Source: JBCCJA01 sp039045975 (GTDB lineage: Bacteria > Planctomycetota > Planctomycetia > Planctomycetales > Planctomycetaceae). From it: a DNA stretch of 64,000 bases. A model generated the notes under the pieces. That model ran no database searches and was not told where the DNA came from. It saw nothing but the letters and a program-made list of their open reading frames with translations. The DNA lies in assembly GCA_039045975.1 (NCBI GenBank), contig JBCCJA010000006.1, positions 1 to 64,000 on the forward strand. Direction: 5' to 3'. Both the position numbers and the translations under genes were made by a program. Positions 36,001 to 43,501 of the stretch are shown here, one piece after another; positions within the stretch are counted from its first letter, which is position 1; the number at the start of each line of letters is the position of its first letter.

Positions 36001-36673
36001 GCGCGTCGGTGAGCACGCCGAGGAGTCCGCCGTCGAGGGCCTCGCGGCGGGCCGTAATCTGTTCTTCGGTCGCGTTCCGCCGGTCGAACCCGTCGTCGGC
36101 GGCTTCTTCGAGGACGGCCGTGACTTCGTCGCGTTGGGCGTCACTGAGGCCCAGTTCTGTCGCGACCTCGTCGTCGTCGAGCAGTCGCGGCCCCGCCTGT
36201 TGACGCCGCAATTGACCCAGCCGGGCGAACTGCGATTCCGACAGGATGCCCCGGGCGTCCTCGACGGCGGCCTCGATCGGGGCCCGCATGCTCTCGGCGA
36301 TCTCGGCCCGGATCGCGGCACGCTCCTCGTCAGACGCGGCCGATCGCATGCGTCCGAACGCCTCGAACATGACGGTACGGTCGGGCTGGGCCCGGGCCGC
36401 GACGTCCGCCAGCCCGTCCTGCTGCTCCTGCGAGAGACCGAGTTCGTCGACCACGCCCTCGACACGCAGCGTCCTCAACAGCGCCGCCCCGGGCGGGAGC
36501 CCGCCGGCCCCGGGTCCGCCCGGCCCGAAACCGCCCCGCGGCCCGCCGAACAGTCCGCCAGGGAATCCGCCCCCCCGCTGTGCGGAGGCCGGAGCGACCG
36601 CAACGGAGGCCAGGACACCGACCGTCGCGACGGTCAGGAGGAGTTGAGCTGAGTGGTGGGCGAGCTTCGGCAA
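33059..36673 (-). CDS. Secretin-N-domain protein without pore domain, first gene of the secretion operon
   Basis: A 1204-aa exported protein. After a signal peptide (about 1-31, PASAQRGGG) comes a Gly/Pro-rich stretch and a helical region with two repeats of LGLSQEQQDGL/LGLSDAQRDEV type (about 75-230), resembling LTxxQ/Spy helices. Many secretin N-type ring domains follow from about 330: LFAKAAGLTLDLENVP (an N0/STN-like fold), then N1-like units ending FIDDAKELLSPYGV, IAGLIRTMDG, LESILATLLGD and VEGLVRTLDDS. The end is Arg/Gly/Pro-rich and contains DAQREAFRARMREIF. No secretin barrel signature is visible, so it cannot form the pore itself. It may be an extra periplasmic ring or scaffold for GspD. 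A 265-base upstream space (36674-36938) should hold the operon promoter; none is clear. Confidence 0.82.
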   Translation of the reverse strand: MPKLAHHSAQLLLTVATVGVLASVAVAPASAQRGGGFPGGLFGGPRGGFGPGGPGAGGLPPGAALLRTLRVEGVVDELGLSQEQQDGLADVAARAQPDRTVMFEAFGRMRSAASDEERAAIRAEIAESMRAPIEAAVEDARGILSESQFARLGQLRRQQAGPRLLDDDEVATELGLSDAQRDEVTAVLEEAADDGFDRRNATEEQITARREALDGGLLGVLTDAQRSAWEASLGEPSPAIAADTGVPRGRRDGPRRTDDEAAPPAVADAAGPDDGPAVETAAAETPTADEAVAGLLELLGPEDSGPGGPVVSDFGGEGLAGVVGDGGATTLTFNFRNAPWDDVLSLFAKAAGLTLDLENVPPGSFSYLDEKSYTPGEALDVLNGYLLQRGYALFRRDRFLVAVDLRDGVPSALVPTVEAASLAGQPRNRFVRVMLPTGAVAAEDFVDDAKELLSPYGVVVSLGNSNRIVVTDVAGNVAEIAAYVSEAVRPPEPYELTFAAFKLRHAAAADLEPIVRELLGIETEDQTGGSSGRGNIDPRRAMEFMQRMMGGRGGGRGESAPPEDVDLQAHVAIDERSNQLLVTATPAGVEIARQAVAELDVPDEGEVRDEVSGPYLAVYKVEDADLEQLSQTLKTIYPGLIVNRDRQIDLLHVVTTANRHAEIAGLIRTMDGKGGGVVAEVIPLATLDAYTTAVTISAMFTSEGDDAPALQPDPSGRRLLFRGSSEQLLQVRTILAQLGEIGDGGGAAVTRSRGPVRRVPLGGRDPAEIARLLQQVWSAGNDEPLKIIDRSGAAETASPAAKTDGVEAPADFGPQAGMTEGSPAGSRGREAATRRVRVRPAVDRGTASSRTVQDDGVADGAGRPADVPSTGGGDVSVIVTEDGLSLVSRDEEKLDRLESILATLLGDSPGTSTVFSVFYLKASDAETTAATLREFFPSTLPSLSAPSGLAPAVEPLKIVAETRLNALFVTGPADQVRAVKELLSLLDSTDLPPTFRDRVPRTIPVEYADVEEVAAVVKDVFADMLPQQRRGGEGRGDNETYTVPGQMTVGIDESTSQLVVSSDEAVFRQVEGLVRTLDDSAREARRTVRVVGLEYTDAATVSATLSALLPKVSVSSTGGGTRTSSSSTSRDDERRESNRDQSSENRGGPTDAQREAFRARMREIFAGRGGGPPGGGPPGGFGGGRGPGGGGRPGDTGGRGPRGR

Positions 36674-36938
36674 GTCGGCGGCTCCGGTCGGCTTCGGCCG
36701 TCGCTGTGGACGACGCGGCCGCGTGGCGAGTCACTGGGGATCATAACGGTCGGGCCGGGCCGCCCGTCGGCCATTTCTTGCCGTCTCTACTCCGTCACAT
36801 CGACAGCGGGGGCCGCAGCGACCTCGCGACCGCTACGACCGGTCCGGCTGGGGGCGCGTACCGCTCCCGCCTGAAGATTGAACCATCGCGACGCCGAACG
36901 GTTCCGCGGAAACGGCGCGACCGCCGTCGGCGGGCCGT

Positions 36939-37367
36939 TCATTTCCTCTTGGCCGGGCCCATGTGATTCCGCAGCCCATACAGAGACTCCGGATAGGGCT
37001 CGTTGACCCACTCCGGGAACGGCGGGCAGTGCCGGTAATCTCCGTGACGCCCGTGACGCTTCGCGTGCAGACGCCGATCGACGGGGCGGACCAACGCGTC
37101 GTCGACCTCCAGCAGGGTCCGGTCGACCTCGATCAGCGCGTCCTCGACGCGGCGGAAGTTGCGTTCGGTGAAGCTCTCGCCGTTGACGACGTGCCGGTCA
37201 TAAACCGTCCGGCCCGCCATCGGGTAAGTCGGGCCGGCGTAACGGGCGTAATCGAGACGCGGCCTCAACTCGACCCGCTCTTCGCGATACATGCCCCCGT
37301 CCGCGACGCCAGGGGGCACGAGCAGGAGGGCAGCCGCGGCCGTCAGGCCGATCGAATGAACGCGCAT
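36939..37367 (-). CDS. Small exported protein of unknown function
   Basis: A 142-aa protein with a signal peptide (about 1-22, AAAALLLVPPGVADG). The body is charged and Tyr/Arg-rich: VELRPRLDYARYAGPTYPMA, then a helical stretch FRRVEDALIEVDRTLLEVDD and a His/Arg-rich part (HAKRHGRHGDYRHCPPF). The start ATG at 37367 follows a GAGGCGGTG site; the frame is open to 37412. No family is recognised. It is the last chromosomal gene before the prophage junction. Confidence 0.68.
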   Translation of the reverse strand: MRVHSIGLTAAAALLLVPPGVADGGMYREERVELRPRLDYARYAGPTYPMAGRTVYDRHVVNGESFTERNFRRVEDALIEVDRTLLEVDDALVRPVDRRLHAKRHGRHGDYRHCPPFPEWVNEPYPESLYGLRNHMGPAKRK

Positions 37368-37568
37368 CACCGCCTCACAACAGACTCGCTCCGTCGTGAG
37401 CGGCATCGGCACGCCAACCGCCGCGCCGCCGGGGGCATTTCAGCCCGCGGGACGAGACCGGACAGAGGTCGTTCCGATCGACGCGGTCGGAACGGTCGTC
37501 GGGTGTGACGCGGGATACGAAGCGTCCCGCACGCCCTACAAAACGAAAAGACTTGAGGCGTTTTAAAA

Positions 37569-37613
37569 TGGACGATCCCGGACTCGAACCGGGGACCTCT
37601 TGCGTGTGAAGCA
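37569..37613 (-). other. Left attachment site: 3' fragment of tRNA-Val(CAC)
   Basis: On the minus strand these 45 bases read as the 3' part of a tRNA: one side of the anticodon arm with CAC, the variable loop, the T arm with GGTTCGAGTCC, and the acceptor strand ATCGTCC plus A73. The 5' part (acceptor partner and D arm) is missing: the sequence to the right has no D arm. Because the break lies on the prophage side, this is the fragment left at one junction when an element integrates into the 3' end of a tRNA gene; the intact tRNA is predicted right of the window. Confidence 0.78.
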
Positions 37614-37676
37614 GCACGCATAGGGTTCAGATCGTGCCGGTTTTCAGACGTTTTCTGCCGCCTCTTCGCGTCGCGG

Positions 37677-38033
37677 TTGATGGGCGCGAGGATGTCCCGC
37701 ATGCCGCGCCGCGTGAGCCACCTGCTGTTCGACCTGGAGTCCGGCGATCGCGGCTCGGTCCAGCTCGTCGTGCCCCGTGAGCGGGGCCGGGAGCCGTTGC
37801 CGTATCGCCCGGAGCAGGCCGGTCAGGCGTGGCGCGACGTGACGGCCGGCGACCGGCTCATCGACCTCCGGACCGGAGACCGGCGGAAGGTGCTCGCGGT
37901 CTCGATCTACCGGGCCGAGGGGGGAGGTTCCGCGGGCCGCGGAGGTGACGTCCGCGAGGTCCGGTCGGGCCGGGCGTGGGAGTCGGGCGACGACCGCCCG
38001 CCCGGCCCTGAGTACGCAAGCTGGCGGCCATGA
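37677..38033 (+). CDS. Possible small protein at the prophage left end
   Basis: An open frame of 118 aa with Met codons at 37677, 37680, 37692 and 37701. The centre reads protein-like (SHLLFDLESGDRGSVQLVVP, then AGDRLIDLRTGDRRKVLAVS); the tail is Gly/Arg-rich. A GCGAGG just before the third Met is only a weak ribosome site. It is the only plus-strand candidate in the prophage, facing the initiator tRNA terminator. No family is recognised and it may be spurious. Confidence 0.4.
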   Translation: MMGARMSRMPRRVSHLLFDLESGDRGSVQLVVPRERGREPLPYRPEQAGQAWRDVTAGDRLIDLRTGDRRKVLAVSIYRAEGGGSAGRGGDVREVRSGRAWESGDDRPPGPEYASWRP

Positions 38034-38064
38034 AAAAACCCGTCCCGGACATGCCCGGGGCGGG
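38033..38064 (-). terminator. Rho-independent terminator of the prophage initiator tRNA
   Basis: On the minus strand a 10-bp stem with one mismatch (38055-38064 with 38039-38048) is followed by six T (38038-38033). It lies about 95 bases past the tRNA 3' end. Confidence 0.75.
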
Positions 38065-38158
38065 CCGATTCGGTCGTCGATGCAGACGCCTCGTCGCTAC
38101 TTCCTGGCCCCCGGCGGCGCGCCGCCGTGCATCGGGCTCCTTGGTGTTACGCCGAAAA

Positions 38159-38431
<273 letters not shown>

Positions 38432-38465
38432 CCCCGACCGACCGCCGCCCGCGTCCGCCGGTTCG

Positions 38466-38798
38466 CTACACGACGGAGATATAAATCTCGCCGGGCACGT
38501 CGCCGACCGCCTTCAGCAGCGACGCCGCCTCGAAGTTCAGCGGCATGTCGATCGCCCGGCCGGCCGTCACCGACTGGACCATCGCGACCTCGGTCGCGGA
38601 CGCGATGTCGTCGCCGGTCTGGTAGTACGACGGGACCCAGGTCTCGCCGCCGTCGGGCGATTCGTGCCAGGTCAGCGAAGTCAGCGATTCCGTTTGCGGG
38701 ATGATGATCCGGCCCCGGAGGTGGCCGGCGAAGTTGATCGGGTCGGAGCCTTCGAGGCTGTTGCCGATCGTGTATTTCGGGACGCTTTTGTCAGCCAT
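38466..38798 (-). CDS. Small phage protein, last gene of the prophage operon
   Basis: A 110-aa protein with a good GGAGAG site before its ATG. It is beta-rich and has no Cys, signal or membrane segment. A central SLTWHESPDGGETWVPSYYQ suggests a small beta-sandwich, and the end is VGDVPGEIYISVV. It lies downstream of the methyltransferase in the same direction, 35 bases away. No family is recognised; a virion decoration or tail accessory protein is possible. Confidence 0.7.
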   Translation of the reverse strand: MADKSVPKYTIGNSLEGSDPINFAGHLRGRIIIPQTESLTSLTWHESPDGGETWVPSYYQTGDDIASATEVAMVQSVTAGRAIDMPLNFEAASLLKAVGDVPGEIYISVV

Positions 38799-38833
38799 AG
38801 GGCTCTCCGTTCGCTACGGTCAGAGTGTAAATT

Positions 38834-39544
38834 CTAAGCGGCGGTCGGGAGCCGACGTGCGTCCGCGGTCGCCGCGACCTCGCGGTCGATCCTTCCGGCG
38901 GCCGCGTCGAAGTACTCCGGAACGATCTCGCAGCCGACGAACCGCAACCCGAGCCGGACGCAGGCGACGCCCGTCGACCCCGAGCCCATGAACGGGTCGA
39001 AGACCACGCCGCCGGCGGGAACCCGCAGCCGTCGGAGCACCCAATCCATGATGTCGAGCGGCTTCTGAGTCGGGTGGGCCGACCGACCGCCCTGCCCCGG
39101 CCACTTGCCGCACGCCTCGAAGATCGTCTTCGACGGCGATGAGACGACGCGGCGGCAGTAGACGCCGTGCCCGCCCTTCATCCAGACGAGCTCCGCGTCT
39201 GACAGAAACTTGCCGAACGCGGCGTCGTTGCGCTTGACCCAGACCAGCGTGGTCCCGACGGGCAGCCGGGCCGCGAAGTGGTTCATGCCGAACAGCGCGA
39301 CGCGGCGGAACCCGAGAAACGGGCCCGGATCGAAGGACCGGTCGTCGCCGACGATCGGACCCCACTTACGGCCGCGATTGCGGCCGCTCCCGCTTCCTCC
39401 GCTGAACCGCGTCGAGTCGGTGTTAGCCTTCATCCCGTACGGCGGGTCGGAGCAGAGCGCATCGACCTCGCCTCGTACTTCATCGATGACGTCGGTCCAC
39501 GCGCCGCGATAGATCCGGTGCGGGCCGATCTCCCTCCAGGCCAT
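38834..39544 (-). CDS. Phage DNA methyltransferase (beta class, N6-adenine/N4-cytosine)
   Basis: A 236-aa SAM-dependent methyltransferase. The catalytic motif DPPY (33-36) precedes the SAM-binding DPFMGSGST (183-191), the beta-class order, with HPTQKP (157-162) typical of such phage and restriction enzymes. It probably modifies phage DNA against host restriction; no nuclease gene is next to it. ATG at 39544 has GAAGGAACG upstream. A GTG at 39589 overlapping the integrase stop (GTGA) is an alternative that adds 15 residues. Specificity cannot be read. Confidence 0.9.
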   Translation of the reverse strand: MAWREIGPHRIYRGAWTDVIDEVRGEVDALCSDPPYGMKANTDSTRFSGGSGSGRNRGRKWGPIVGDDRSFDPGPFLGFRRVALFGMNHFAARLPVGTTLVWVKRNDAAFGKFLSDAELVWMKGGHGVYCRRVVSSPSKTIFEACGKWPGQGGRSAHPTQKPLDIMDWVLRRLRVPAGGVVFDPFMGSGSTGVACVRLGLRFVGCEIVPEYFDAAAGRIDREVAATADARRLPTAA

Positions 39545-39585
39545 TGTCGTTCCTTCGGCTTCGTTTCGGGTCTGTTCCGGGCCGC

Positions 39586-40491
39586 TCACGCCGCCTTCGC
39601 GACCGGCGGCCGGGCGTATGCGGCTGCGGCTGCGGCCGAGGCCTCCTCGGCGGCGGCGATGCCGAGGTGGGCGTAGCCGTCAAGGACTTTCGGGTCTTTG
39701 TGGTTGGACAGCCGCTGGACCTTCTTCGTCGAGACGCCCGCCTCCAGGGCGTGCGTGATCGCGCCGTGCCGCATGCCGTACAGGACGAGATCGTCGCCGA
39801 GCCCGGCGGCGGAGCGTGCACGTCGCCACAGCGTCGAGAGGTTGTCGCGGGACCAGGGGCGGCGGAGCCGCGTCAGGAAGACCGGGCCGGCGGTTCGGTC
39901 GCCGACCGCGGCGGCGACGAGCGGGGCGACGTGCGTCCCGCCGACGGGGATCAGCCGCGGCGCACCGGTCTTGGCGGACGTCTTGTGTTCGCGGAGCACG
40001 ATCGCCCGGCCGTCGTGCCGGTCGGCGATGTCTTGGATTCTCGCGCGGCACGCCTCGTCGGGGCGGCACCCGGTAAACGCGAGGAATTGAAACACCGGGC
40101 GGGCGTCGGGCCGTGCGGCGTCGAGCAGCCGCCAGAACTCGGCCGGCGTCGGGAACCGCTGCCGCGAGGCTGAGGTCTCGCGTTGGAGGTCTTCGGGCGT
40201 CAGCTTCGCGGCCAACGGGGGCTCGACCCGCTTGGCGGCGAACCGCTGCAGGTCCGCGAACGCGTTGCGGCGGTGGTTCCGCGTCGCCGCCGCCAACTTC
40301 CGGCCGCCGGCGGTGCGGAACGACGCTTCGAGGGCGTTCAGCACGTCGAGCCGCCCCAGGCCGCCCCAGTCGCGCTCGCCGAAAACGTCCTCGAACCAGG
40401 CGACGTGTTGCGTGTACCCGCGGAGCGTGCCGGGGCAGACGCGATCGGCTTTCCACGCGAGATAGCGTTCGACGAGCGCGGCGACCTTCAT
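39586..40491 (-). CDS. int: Phage tyrosine integrase
   Basis: A 301-aa site-specific recombinase expected to integrate the prophage at the tRNA-Val 3' end. The core-binding domain spans about 5-90. The catalytic domain has Arg143 (TGCRPDEACRA), a Lys near 170, Tyr238-x-x-Arg241-His242 (YGMRHGAIT), His264 (LSNHKDP) and the nucleophile Tyr273 (LDGYAHL). The usual first His of HxxR is replaced by Tyr, a variation also found in active integrases. It is oddly placed: its ATG overlaps the stop of a tail-region gene (ATGA), so it is read with late genes instead of from its own promoter, about 2 kb from the attachment site. Confidence 0.92.
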   Translation of the reverse strand: MKVAALVERYLAWKADRVCPGTLRGYTQHVAWFEDVFGERDWGGLGRLDVLNALEASFRTAGGRKLAAATRNHRRNAFADLQRFAAKRVEPPLAAKLTPEDLQRETSASRQRFPTPAEFWRLLDAARPDARPVFQFLAFTGCRPDEACRARIQDIADRHDGRAIVLREHKTSAKTGAPRLIPVGGTHVAPLVAAAVGDRTAGPVFLTRLRRPWSRDNLSTLWRRARSAAGLGDDLVLYGMRHGAITHALEAGVSTKKVQRLSNHKDPKVLDGYAHLGIAAAEEASAAAAAAYARPPVAKAA

Positions 40492-42611
40492 GCGGCCTCC
40501 GCGGCGTAGGCGAGGTCGTGGACCTGGAACCAGTCACGCGGTCCCTTGGTGACCTGCGTCGGGAACGAGACCGGCTCGCTCGTGCGCGGCTGTTCGCCGC
40601 CGGCGGTGACGTTGGTGTTGTTCGGGTTCGCGGTCGACAGGTCCCGCGAGTTCGCGACGAGCGGTTCGCCCGCGCGGTCGACCGTCAGCTGGTCGAGCGT
40701 CGAGACCCAGCGGGGCGCGTGCAGCGAGCGGCCGTGCCTGATCACCGCGCCGAACGACGGCACGCCGCCACGGGTCGCGCATAACGAGACCGTCCCGCGA
40801 TAGAAGCGGGTCGAAAACGACGTCCACGAGAACCAGTCGCCGAGCTCCTCGCTCCAGTCGGTCATGCCCCCGGGGCCGAAGATGCGGGTTCGTCCGGAGA
40901 CGCCCTCGGCTTCGAACTCGGGGTCGCGACGGGGGCTGTTCGTCGCACTCGGGGACAGGCCGCTGTAGGCCGGCCATGCCGACCAGGCCGCCCAGGCCGA
41001 GTCGTCGCGTGGGCCGGGCCGGCCGCGATCGCGGTTGTCGCGGACGAGGCTGTGGGCCGCGCCGGCGTTCATGTCGCCGCCGTCGTTATACGGCACCGTG
41101 CCCCCGGCCAGGGGCCCACAGAACAGCGTGTAATTCGAGGAGTCGCCCCGGTCGCCCCGTTGCCCGTTCAGCTTCCCGAAGATCACGTCGCCGGCGGGAT
41201 TCAGGCCGGGCACGCCGTCGAACGCCGTCCCCTGATACCCCGCGTCGTAATCCGCGCCCGACCCGGAACTGGCTCGGTAGAAACCGCCCGAGAGCGGGAA
41301 CCCGTACTCCGCACCGGGGCCGACCGTGATCTCCGGGTCGCCGTCGTCGTCCGCGGTGCTGACCCGTTCGAGCAGCCCCTGGTGGGTGAGCACGTGCATG
41401 CCGACCCGGCTCGGCCGGGTCCGGAACTCCGTGAAGCTGCCGAAGAAGGTTGCCGGCTGCCCGAACCCGGCCGACGAGCCCGTCGGGGTCCCGTTGAACA
41501 GCGCGACGCCCCGCGACGTCTTGCGGAGGCCGCCGAGGTGGAACATCCGGCCGGCCGTGTTGCTACGCAGCGTCGTCGGCGTCCCGGCGGGGCGGAGCCG
41601 TCGCAGCGGGGCGTCGCCGTACGCGTGGTGGACGTCGCCGCCGTAGGGCTCGATGTAGCCGTCGATGCGTCCGGTGCGGTCGCAAGCGATGACGACCGCG
41701 TCGCCCTGTTCGTACCCCTGGTCCAGCCCGCGCCGGCCCGGCCCGGCGAGCATCGCGTAGATCGTGCCGTCGCCGGCGACTTCGACGTCGCGGGCGTAAA
41801 GGAACTCCTGCCCGAGGGGGTTGTCGGGGTCGAGCAGACGCTCGACCTTCGCCGACGCCAAACGGGCCGGGGTGACGTCCCACGTCTCGGCCCGCTGGGT
41901 GCCGCCGGCAAGGTACGTGTAGTCGATCGACAAGGGTGTCGGGGCGACGTACGAGTGGGGTGTGATCCGGCCGACCTCTTCGCCGGTCTCGATGTCGACG
42001 ATCGAGGCGAACGTCGCGTCCCGGTCGACCCGCGTCGGGACGAGCACCTGACCGGGATCGTCCGGCATGACGTGCGGCTTCAGGTGCGGCTTGCCGCCGC
42101 AGCCGAGCATGTACCGCGGCCCCCAGCGGAAGATCTGCCCGGCGATCTCGTGGAACCCGAGTCGGTCCGTCGGCGCGTCGTACCGCCACAAGACGCCCCC
42201 GTCCGACAGCCGGAGCGCGAAGAGGGTCGTGTTCCAGTCGGCCTCGTCGAACTCCGGTACGAATCGCTCGGGGTTGCCGGCGAGGTCGACGAAGCCCCCG
42301 TCGTCGTCGGTGTCGTAGCGCCAGCCGAAGCCGGAGGCGATCACGTCCGGATCGGCCGGCCGGCTCTCGTAGTAGCGGTCTCGGCGGGGGCTCGCGACGA
42401 AGACGCGGTCTCGGTGGATGCGCACGCCGTACGGCACGAGCCGGTCGGGCAGCTCCACCGTCCACAGCGTGCGGCCGTCGTCGCCGTGGAGGCAACTGAC
42501 CGTGCCCCGGCCTCGGGACGTTTCGACGCGGGTGTGCGTCACGCCGACGCGGCTTTCGGTCGCGGCGTCGGTCTCGGGCCAGTAGCCGCAGTGGCGGTCG
42601 GTCACGGGCAC
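40488..42611 (-). CDS. Beta-propeller phage protein (PQQ-like repeats)
   Basis: A 707-aa protein that reads as a beta-propeller: GDDGRTLWTVELPDRLVPYG, FALRLSDGGVLWRYDAPTDR and VDIETGEEVGRITPHSYVAP are PQQ/pyrrolo-quinoline-like blades, and later parts (GLLERVSTADDDGDPEITVG) continue this. It has no signal peptide or membrane helix. By position after the tape measure and two tail-region genes, it is a candidate distal tail or receptor-binding protein. GTG start at 42611; overlap with the integrase start. A second propeller gene lies at 57864-59354. No known phage family is recognised. Confidence 0.8.
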   Translation of the reverse strand: MPVTDRHCGYWPETDAATESRVGVTHTRVETSRGRGTVSCLHGDDGRTLWTVELPDRLVPYGVRIHRDRVFVASPRRDRYYESRPADPDVIASGFGWRYDTDDDGGFVDLAGNPERFVPEFDEADWNTTLFALRLSDGGVLWRYDAPTDRLGFHEIAGQIFRWGPRYMLGCGGKPHLKPHVMPDDPGQVLVPTRVDRDATFASIVDIETGEEVGRITPHSYVAPTPLSIDYTYLAGGTQRAETWDVTPARLASAKVERLLDPDNPLGQEFLYARDVEVAGDGTIYAMLAGPGRRGLDQGYEQGDAVVIACDRTGRIDGYIEPYGGDVHHAYGDAPLRRLRPAGTPTTLRSNTAGRMFHLGGLRKTSRGVALFNGTPTGSSAGFGQPATFFGSFTEFRTRPSRVGMHVLTHQGLLERVSTADDDGDPEITVGPGAEYGFPLSGGFYRASSGSGADYDAGYQGTAFDGVPGLNPAGDVIFGKLNGQRGDRGDSSNYTLFCGPLAGGTVPYNDGGDMNAGAAHSLVRDNRDRGRPGPRDDSAWAAWSAWPAYSGLSPSATNSPRRDPEFEAEGVSGRTRIFGPGGMTDWSEELGDWFSWTSFSTRFYRGTVSLCATRGGVPSFGAVIRHGRSLHAPRWVSTLDQLTVDRAGEPLVANSRDLSTANPNNTNVTAGGEQPRTSEPVSFPTQVTKGPRDWFQVHDLAYAAEAA

Positions 42612-42615
42612 GGCG

Positions 42616-43500
42616 TCAGGCCCCCTCGATCTCGACGCCGGTCAACATAGACGCCCGCAGCTGCGTCGAGATGCCGTCGGCCTCCGTCGTGACCGCCTGT
42701 CGCGGGACGAGCGTCTTCTTCGTCTTGAAGAAGACCTGGACCGAGCCGGTCGGTACGGGGCCGCCGGAGAACGAGCGAAAGTCGGACGCCGAGAGTCCGG
42801 CGTGCGCGAGGAACGATTCTTCGACGCTGGTGATAGAACTGCCGGCGGCGTCCTTCGCCGCGACCGAGCCGTAGGCCCCGAACTCGAACTCGATGTCGTC
42901 CTCGTTGCCGTCGACCAGGAGCGGCCAACGGATCTTCCCACCGAACATCGGGTTGATGACCGTGAAGCGGTAGGCCAGCGGGAGCGAGCACCCGCCCCCG
43001 CCGCGGAGATTGACCGCGACCCAGCGCTCGTCTTCGCGTCCCGTGTACGGGTCCCGGACCGGGACGCCGCCGTCGTCGGCGACGACGTAGCCGGTCTGTC
43101 CCTCCTCGGCGACGGCCCCGGTCCCGGTGCCGGTCATGCGGACCGTGGTCGGGCCGTTGAAGAGGACGTGTCCGAGGTCACCCTGTTTGATCGGGCCGGC
43201 CGTCACGCCGAAGGACGCGCCGGTCTCGGCCGTGGGGGCGACCGCCCGGTAGAGGGGCGAGGCGACGAAACGGTCGACGTCGTCGTCGGGCGAGAAGACG
43301 AACCCGTCGAGGTCGACGACGCCGCGGCGGGGCAGGTCGGCCCCGGTGTCGTTCCGCACCCGCACCGGGAGCGGCCTGAACGGCGTCGCGATCGGCGCGA
43401 CGCCCGCCGCGCCGGTCACGTTCAGGAGCGCCCGGATCTCGTTCTCGCGGGCGGCGGAGGGGGTGACGACGTCGCCGGCGGCGACCGAAGGCCAGGGCAT
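42616..43500 (-). CDS. Phage tail-region protein, unknown function
   Basis: A 294-aa, beta-rich protein without signal or membrane segment. Its parts include PLPVRVRNDTGADLPRRGVV (about 43-62), GVTAGPIKQGDLGHVLFNGP and a C-terminal FFKTKKTLVPRQAVTTEADG. The first segment resembles capsid- or tail-associated beta domains that hold mixed attributes in other prophages, but I cannot name a family. It lies between two other tail genes, 1-5 bases apart. A baseplate or distal tail role is inferred from position only. Confidence 0.72.
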   Translation of the reverse strand: MPWPSVAAGDVVTPSAARENEIRALLNVTGAAGVAPIATPFRPLPVRVRNDTGADLPRRGVVDLDGFVFSPDDDVDRFVASPLYRAVAPTAETGASFGVTAGPIKQGDLGHVLFNGPTTVRMTGTGTGAVAEEGQTGYVVADDGGVPVRDPYTGREDERWVAVNLRGGGGCSLPLAYRFTVINPMFGGKIRWPLLVDGNEDDIEFEFGAYGSVAAKDAAGSSITSVEESFLAHAGLSASDFRSFSGGPVPTGSVQVFFKTKKTLVPRQAVTTEADGISTQLRASMLTGVEIEGA

Positions 43501-43501
43501 G

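Noticed and set aside
34115..36652. 845-aa plus-strand open frame opposite the secretin-N-domain gene
   Set aside because: Arg/Asp/Val-rich shadow caused by high third-position GC on the opposite strand; no domain, no ribosome site, and the minus-strand gene has clear structure.
37569..37645. Intact tRNA-Val
   Set aside because: A GGCACGAT upstream could mimic the acceptor strand, but it has an extra base, there is no D arm, and the anticodon stem pairs only 3 bp.
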